This document shows, piece by piece, positions 60,840 through 64,000 of a stretch of 64,000 nt of DNA (within the stretch, counting starts at the first letter, position 1; every line of letters starts with the position of its first letter). The notes below the pieces were generated by a model that searched no databases, was not told the origin of the DNA, and was given only the letters and a program-made list of their open reading frames with translations. Position numbers and translations under genes: made by a program. The stretch comes from Mesorhizobium sp. SARCC-RB16n (lineage in GTDB: Bacteria; Pseudomonadota; Alphaproteobacteria; Rhizobiales; Rhizobiaceae): contig NZ_ML703254.1 of the NCBI RefSeq assembly GCF_008520305.1, positions 102,482 to 166,481 on the forward strand, in the 5' to 3' direction.

Positions 60840-61661
60840 CTACGCCGACTTTCGGCCCTTGGAATTGGCGCTGCCCTTAATGCCCTCCTTGGCCAGGCTC
60901 TTGCGAAGCACCGAGGCCAGGTCGATGACGTTCTCTTTTGGCGCCGGCGCCGGCTTGGGCAGGGCTTTGCCTTTGCGCTTGGCGTCGATCATGGCGATCA
61001 AGGCGTCCTCATATGTGTCTTCGAACTTCGATGGATCGAACTTGGTGACCTTCTTGTCGATCAGCAGCCCGGCGATCTCAAGAAGGTCTTCGTCGTATTT
61101 GGGGCTTTCCAAGCCATTGAACACGGACTTTTCCGACGTCATCTCGTTGTGAGTGCGCAGCTCGGTCAGCAGCATCCCGTTTTGGAAGGGTTGGATCAGC
61201 ACCTCCCGGCCGCGCTGGTAGAGCACCACGCAAGAGCGCGCAGCCACGCGCTTGCTGGCCATCGCGTCGCGAAGAACGCAAAAGGCTTCGAGGGAAGCGC
61301 CGTCCGCCGGGATCAGGTAATAGGGCTTTTCCAGATATCGGGTGTCGACGTCTTCGATGGCGACAAATGAATCGACCTCGAGGGTGTGGGCCGATGTCAG
61401 CTTGAGTTTCTTGATCTCGTCCGGTTCGACCTTGATGAAATGGTCCTTGTCCACCTCGTAACCCTTGACCTGGTGTTCGCTCTCAACGACATCGCCGGTC
61501 TCTTCATCCACATACGCGCTTTTGACAGGCAGGCCATCTTTACGGTTCAAAATCTTGAAATGGATTTTGGAGGCCTCGCTGGTCGCACCGACAATCTTCA
61601 CGCCGCACGAAACCGACCCGACCTTCAGGAAACCCTTCCAAACTGCTCGAGGTGCCACCAT
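60840..61661 (-). CDS. ku: Bacterial Ku protein (non-homologous end joining)
   Basis: A 273-residue Ku homodimer subunit. The core beta-barrel bridge carries VWKGFLKVGSVSCGVK and KPYYLIPADGASLEAF, and the basic tail (LRKSLAKEGIKGSANSKGRK) likely recruits LigD and binds DNA. LigD is not in this window. I use ATG 61661 because the upstream extension to 61805 spans the promoter. Confidence 0.92.
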   Translation of the reverse strand: MVAPRAVWKGFLKVGSVSCGVKIVGATSEASKIHFKILNRKDGLPVKSAYVDEETGDVVESEHQVKGYEVDKDHFIKVEPDEIKKLKLTSAHTLEVDSFVAIEDVDTRYLEKPYYLIPADGASLEAFCVLRDAMASKRVAARSCVVLYQRGREVLIQPFQNGMLLTELRTHNEMTSEKSVFNGLESPKYDEDLLEIAGLLIDKKVTKFDPSKFEDTYEDALIAMIDAKRKGKALPKPAPAPKENVIDLASVLRKSLAKEGIKGSANSKGRKSA

Positions 61662-61691
61662 GAACCTTGCTCCCTGCCTCCAGTCAGTAAG

Positions 61692-61716
61692 AACACACGA
61701 AACCACCACCCGTTCC
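61692..61716 (-). promoter_or_regulatory. EcfG-type promoter of ku
   Basis: The minus strand reads GGAAC (61716-61712), 17 nt, GTT (61694-61692), 31 nt before ATG 61661. Confidence 0.82.
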
Positions 61717-62217
61717 GCCGGCACACCAGGGCTCCGCCACGCGGTCGCCATCGGGCTGGTTTTAGCGACAGCGGTGGCATTGCTGCCAATCACGCCGCGG
61801 GGCATGGTCCGAATGAAGTGTTATTAGGCACTCTATCAGGCAAAGGCGAAAGGCCGAGGAAGTTGGACGGCGTATGAACCTGAAGCGGCTGCGGTCGCTA
61901 CGAGGCGCAGGTGAGCTCCGTGGTTCGAATGCCCTCAAAGCGCCTTCTGTTGGAATACGCTGCCATCATCGCGATGATCGAATTTGCGGTATGGCTCACG
62001 ACCAGAATTGAACTGACCATAATGGTTTGACGCAGTTCAAGCAGAGGTCATCGAGCGGGTCAGCGGCCAGCTTAGGCTTTTGGTAGTCTTCTTCATAGGC
62101 ATTCCGCCGGTTGGCTACTTTGTTTAGGTTATCGTGGGCGGGCTTTCTGGACCGCGTCGCCGATCGAAAGACCGAACGTATGGGCGCCCTCCTCCAGGCC
62201 GGTCTAACGATGGGGCC
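61717..62217. other. Intergenic region without a recognised gene
   Basis: About 500 bases with no protein-like frame, promoter match or terminator that I can support. Confidence 0.45.
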
Positions 62218-62367
62218 TTATAGATTTGGGCGGCTCGTCGCCATAACATTTAAAAGCAGCAAGCAAGCCGCCACCGATACGACGCCGACGAGAAGTTCGT
62301 TCGGGGTCAGTCCAAGAAAATGGACGAAATCAAAAGCCAACACCACTTCCATCGCGATACCGATCAT
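62218..62367 (-). CDS. 49-residue stress-promoted membrane protein
   Basis: A short frame from ATG 62367 to TAA 62218. It encodes MIGIAMEVVLAFDFVHFLGL, then a hydrophobic helix (LLVGVVSVAACLLLLNVMA) and a short basic end. An exact EcfG promoter ends 27 nt upstream. Promoter, hydrophobic pattern and clean stop make it a likely small membrane protein; function unknown. Confidence 0.6.
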   Translation of the reverse strand: MIGIAMEVVLAFDFVHFLGLTPNELLVGVVSVAACLLLLNVMATSRPNL

Positions 62368-62393
62368 GGATTTGGAAACATCGCCTGAGAGAG

Positions 62394-62418
62394 AACCCTT
62401 AGAGAACCCTAATGTTCC
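62394..62418 (-). promoter_or_regulatory. EcfG-type promoter of 49-residue membrane protein gene
   Basis: The minus strand reads GGAAC (62418-62414), 17 nt, GTT (62396-62394). Confidence 0.78.
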
Positions 62419-62736
62419 GATATTGACTCTCTGCCCCCCTGTGGGGCGCTCACGCAGAGCGATACACCGGGTGGGCTGTGGCGTAGTTTCGAGGGGATCG
62501 GCAGCTCATGGTTTCACGCCTTCGGCTTCAGCGGACACGGCTTCCAGCTCAGCCGGCGCGGGCTCATGCCATGGCCGAACTCAATCATTAACCGCTTCAG
62601 CCGCATCGCCAGAAGGTCAGTGGGCTCTGATAGGTCCAGATGACTAGGGCCGGCAACATAAATCACCCCGCCCTCGTAGTCATTGCGACCAGCATCTCGA
62701 TTAGGAGCGGGTGCTTTCCAGAGAGCACACAGTCCA

Positions 62737-62961
62737 TCACAACCATAAGTGTCTGTCAGGCAGGCCAGGGGTCATACCCGGCAAAGCGCCTGCAAAAGCA
62801 GCTGCTTGCCCGGCGGAAAGACGGCCGCCCCACCCTCGCTCCAACGCGGAAAGCGCCTCATTCACAATCGCCCTAACACCGCGCAACGGATGGTCGCGCC
62901 GCACCCGAGCCCCGAGAGCGACGTAGCTGAACAGTTCGCCCGTCTGTCCGTCCCCCTGCAC
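62737..62961 (-). pseudogene. IS5-family transposase 5' remnant
   Basis: The frame starts GDGQTGELFSYVALGARVRR and DHPLRGVRAIVNEALSALER, the N-terminus of IS5-type transposases. It then shifts frame: PPGKQLLLQALCR in another frame matches the next conserved block before a stop. The DDE catalytic part is missing, so this is dead mobile-element debris. Confidence 0.7.
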
Positions 62962-63342
62962 GATTCACTCCGACCTCTTCATGGTCTGAGCGAATCGCGA
63001 ACCTGAGACTGTGGCGAGCCCCTTTTTCGGGCAGGACGCTATGATAGTATGCTTTTGCAGCCTTGATCTAGGTGATCAGGCGGGCCTTCTGCCCACGTCA
63101 GTGGCAAGTCACTAACTCGCAACTCGGGAGAGCGCGCGATTGGTTCTGCTGCTGGTGAGGTTCTCGGCTCGTCTATTCGAATGAAGCCAGCCCGACGCTT
63201 ACAATGCTATTGTTCTGTAAGCTGGCGACGATTCCAAGTCGGCGGTGTCGCCACCAGCCAGGCTCGGCAATGAGTCCCCCTCAACCCGCCGGGCCTCCTA
63301 TTGTATATGCCTGACATGCTGAGTAGCTCGTACATGTCAAAG
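62962..63342. other. Intergenic region without a recognised gene
   Basis: About 380 bases between the transposase remnant and a terminator. No protein-like frame or promoter match was found. Confidence 0.45.
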
Positions 63343-63370
63343 GCCCCGGTGCAGACTAAAGCGCCGGGGC
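63343..63370 (-). terminator. Probable terminator after hypothetical gene 63399-63767
   Basis: A 7-bp GCCCCGG/CCGGGGC stem with a 14-nt loop, 29 nt past the stop codon. The minus-strand tail is CTTTGACA, so the U run is short. Confidence 0.5.
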
Positions 63371-63398
63371 TTCGTTCGTTCCATGCTGTGGAAGCGCG

Positions 63399-63767
63399 TT
63401 ACCTCTTAATGATCCAATCGACCAAGGCACTTTCAACCCGCTCGCAGTCGGTAAACTCGTAGACGAGGCTCGTAGCCAGATTGCGCCATTCGCTTTTGGA
63501 CACGCTCCCTTCCGAGACCAAATCCTTAAAGACGTTGCGCAGAATGTCCGCGTCGAACGCGGATACCCGGTGCCACTCAGCCTCTCTGACAGCCTCGTCT
63601 ATGTTACGCTGGCGAAAACGCTTTAGAAGCTCATGCGACGCGGCGATTGCACGCCGGGTTTGAGCTATGTCACCACGAATTGAGGCAATGTAGGCCCTAG
63701 AGCGGTGCTGAGACTGGAAGCTGGCGTCAACCACCGCCTGCGCCAAGGCTGTACGACCTTCGATCAT
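63399..63767 (-). CDS. Hypothetical helical protein
   Basis: A 122-residue soluble protein, mostly helical. SIRGDIAQTRRAIAASHELL resembles the helix of the 58-residue protein at 51099-51275. The C-terminal half (ILRNVFKDLVSEG, LATSLVYEFTDCERVESALV) is unrecognised. GGGAGGTAGCT precedes ATG 63767. No EcfG promoter. Confidence 0.65.
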   Translation of the reverse strand: MIEGRTALAQAVVDASFQSQHRSRAYIASIRGDIAQTRRAIAASHELLKRFRQRNIDEAVREAEWHRVSAFDADILRNVFKDLVSEGSVSKSEWRNLATSLVYEFTDCERVESALVDWIIKR

Positions 63768-64000
63768 AGCTACCTCCCAATGGCTAAGAGTTTAGGTACC
63801 TATGTAAATCGGCTCTCCAAGCTGTTCAACGTCGGTTTGATGCGAGGAAAGCGGTGCCAGTCTGTCTATGGCTGGCTATCGTCAGGCGGATAGAGCTGTC
63901 GGGCCTCAACCGGCGACTGCCGGCAGGCAGTCCGCCCAAGACCTGCTTTAGGCTCATCGGGCATCAACGGGCACTGTATGGTTTGCGTCGAGGGTACAGA

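Noticed and set aside
1-64000. CRISPR arrays, tRNA/rRNA genes, phage or integrase genes
   Set aside because: None seen on either strand; the only mobile-element trace is the IS5-type fragment at 62737-62961.

Overview
The window looks like chromosomal or large-replicon DNA from a Mesorhizobium-type alphaproteobacterium (Hyphomicrobiales). The reasons are the high G+C, many small rhizobial-type stress proteins, an EcfG-type sigma factor with NepR-like proteins, an HWE histidine kinase, and a MocR/IolE/IolG-type sugar operon. I see no rRNA, tRNA, CRISPR array, integrase or intact insertion sequence. One decayed IS5-type transposase fragment lies near the right end.

The dominant feature is the general stress response (GSR). 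Reading intergenic DNA by eye, I find 26 exact copies of GGAAC-N17-GTT, the alphaproteobacterial EcfG/RpoE2 promoter form, where about two would be expected by chance in 64 kb. Almost all sit just upstream of a gene or of a short hairpin-terminated unit. They precede an Mfd paralogue, a Crp-type regulator, a hydrolase/DUF1003 pair, a thioredoxin-reductase-like enzyme, a DUF4142/glycine-zipper pair, a DUF982 pair, an FdhF/YdeP-type oxidoreductase, a NepR-like/response-regulator pair, a large glycan cluster, inositol-phosphate synthase, catalase KatE, CsbD, Ku and many small proteins.

Layout. 0.2-24.9 kb: stress and DNA-repair genes, a second ECF sigma (5.2 kb), three candidate GSR small RNAs (6.8, 11.8 and 18.5 kb), and a signalling locus (19.0-23.4 kb) with a CheB-CheR-PAS-HWE kinase, a response regulator, a NepR-like protein and a receiver fused to a sigma-2-like domain. 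25.1-44.7 kb: a stress-promoted glycan cluster with two epimerases, a B12-binding radical SAM enzyme, six glycosyltransferases, a UDP-glucuronate-decarboxylase-like enzyme, a phosphoribosyltransferase/kinase fusion, inositol-phosphate synthase, a phosphatase, a nucleotidyltransferase, two methyltransferases, a glycosidase-like protein and an acetyltransferase. 45.0-51.6 kb: a second NepR-like gene, ecfG, katE and small stress proteins. 51.8-60.6 kb: an inositol- or rhizopine-like sugar operon (two TIM-barrel isomerase/dehydratases, a Gfo/Idh dehydrogenase, a CUT1 ABC transporter) with a divergent MocR-type regulator. 60.8-64 kb: Ku, a small membrane protein, IS debris and a hypothetical gene.

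How it fits together (inference). The kinase and receiver proteins would relay stress to NepR-like anti-sigma factors and free EcfG. EcfG would then switch on peroxide defence, end-joining and transcription-coupled repair, envelope proteins, small RNAs and an uncharacterised, probably inositol-containing, glycan. The glycan cluster, the receiver/sigma-2 protein and the small RNAs are the best candidates for undescribed biology.
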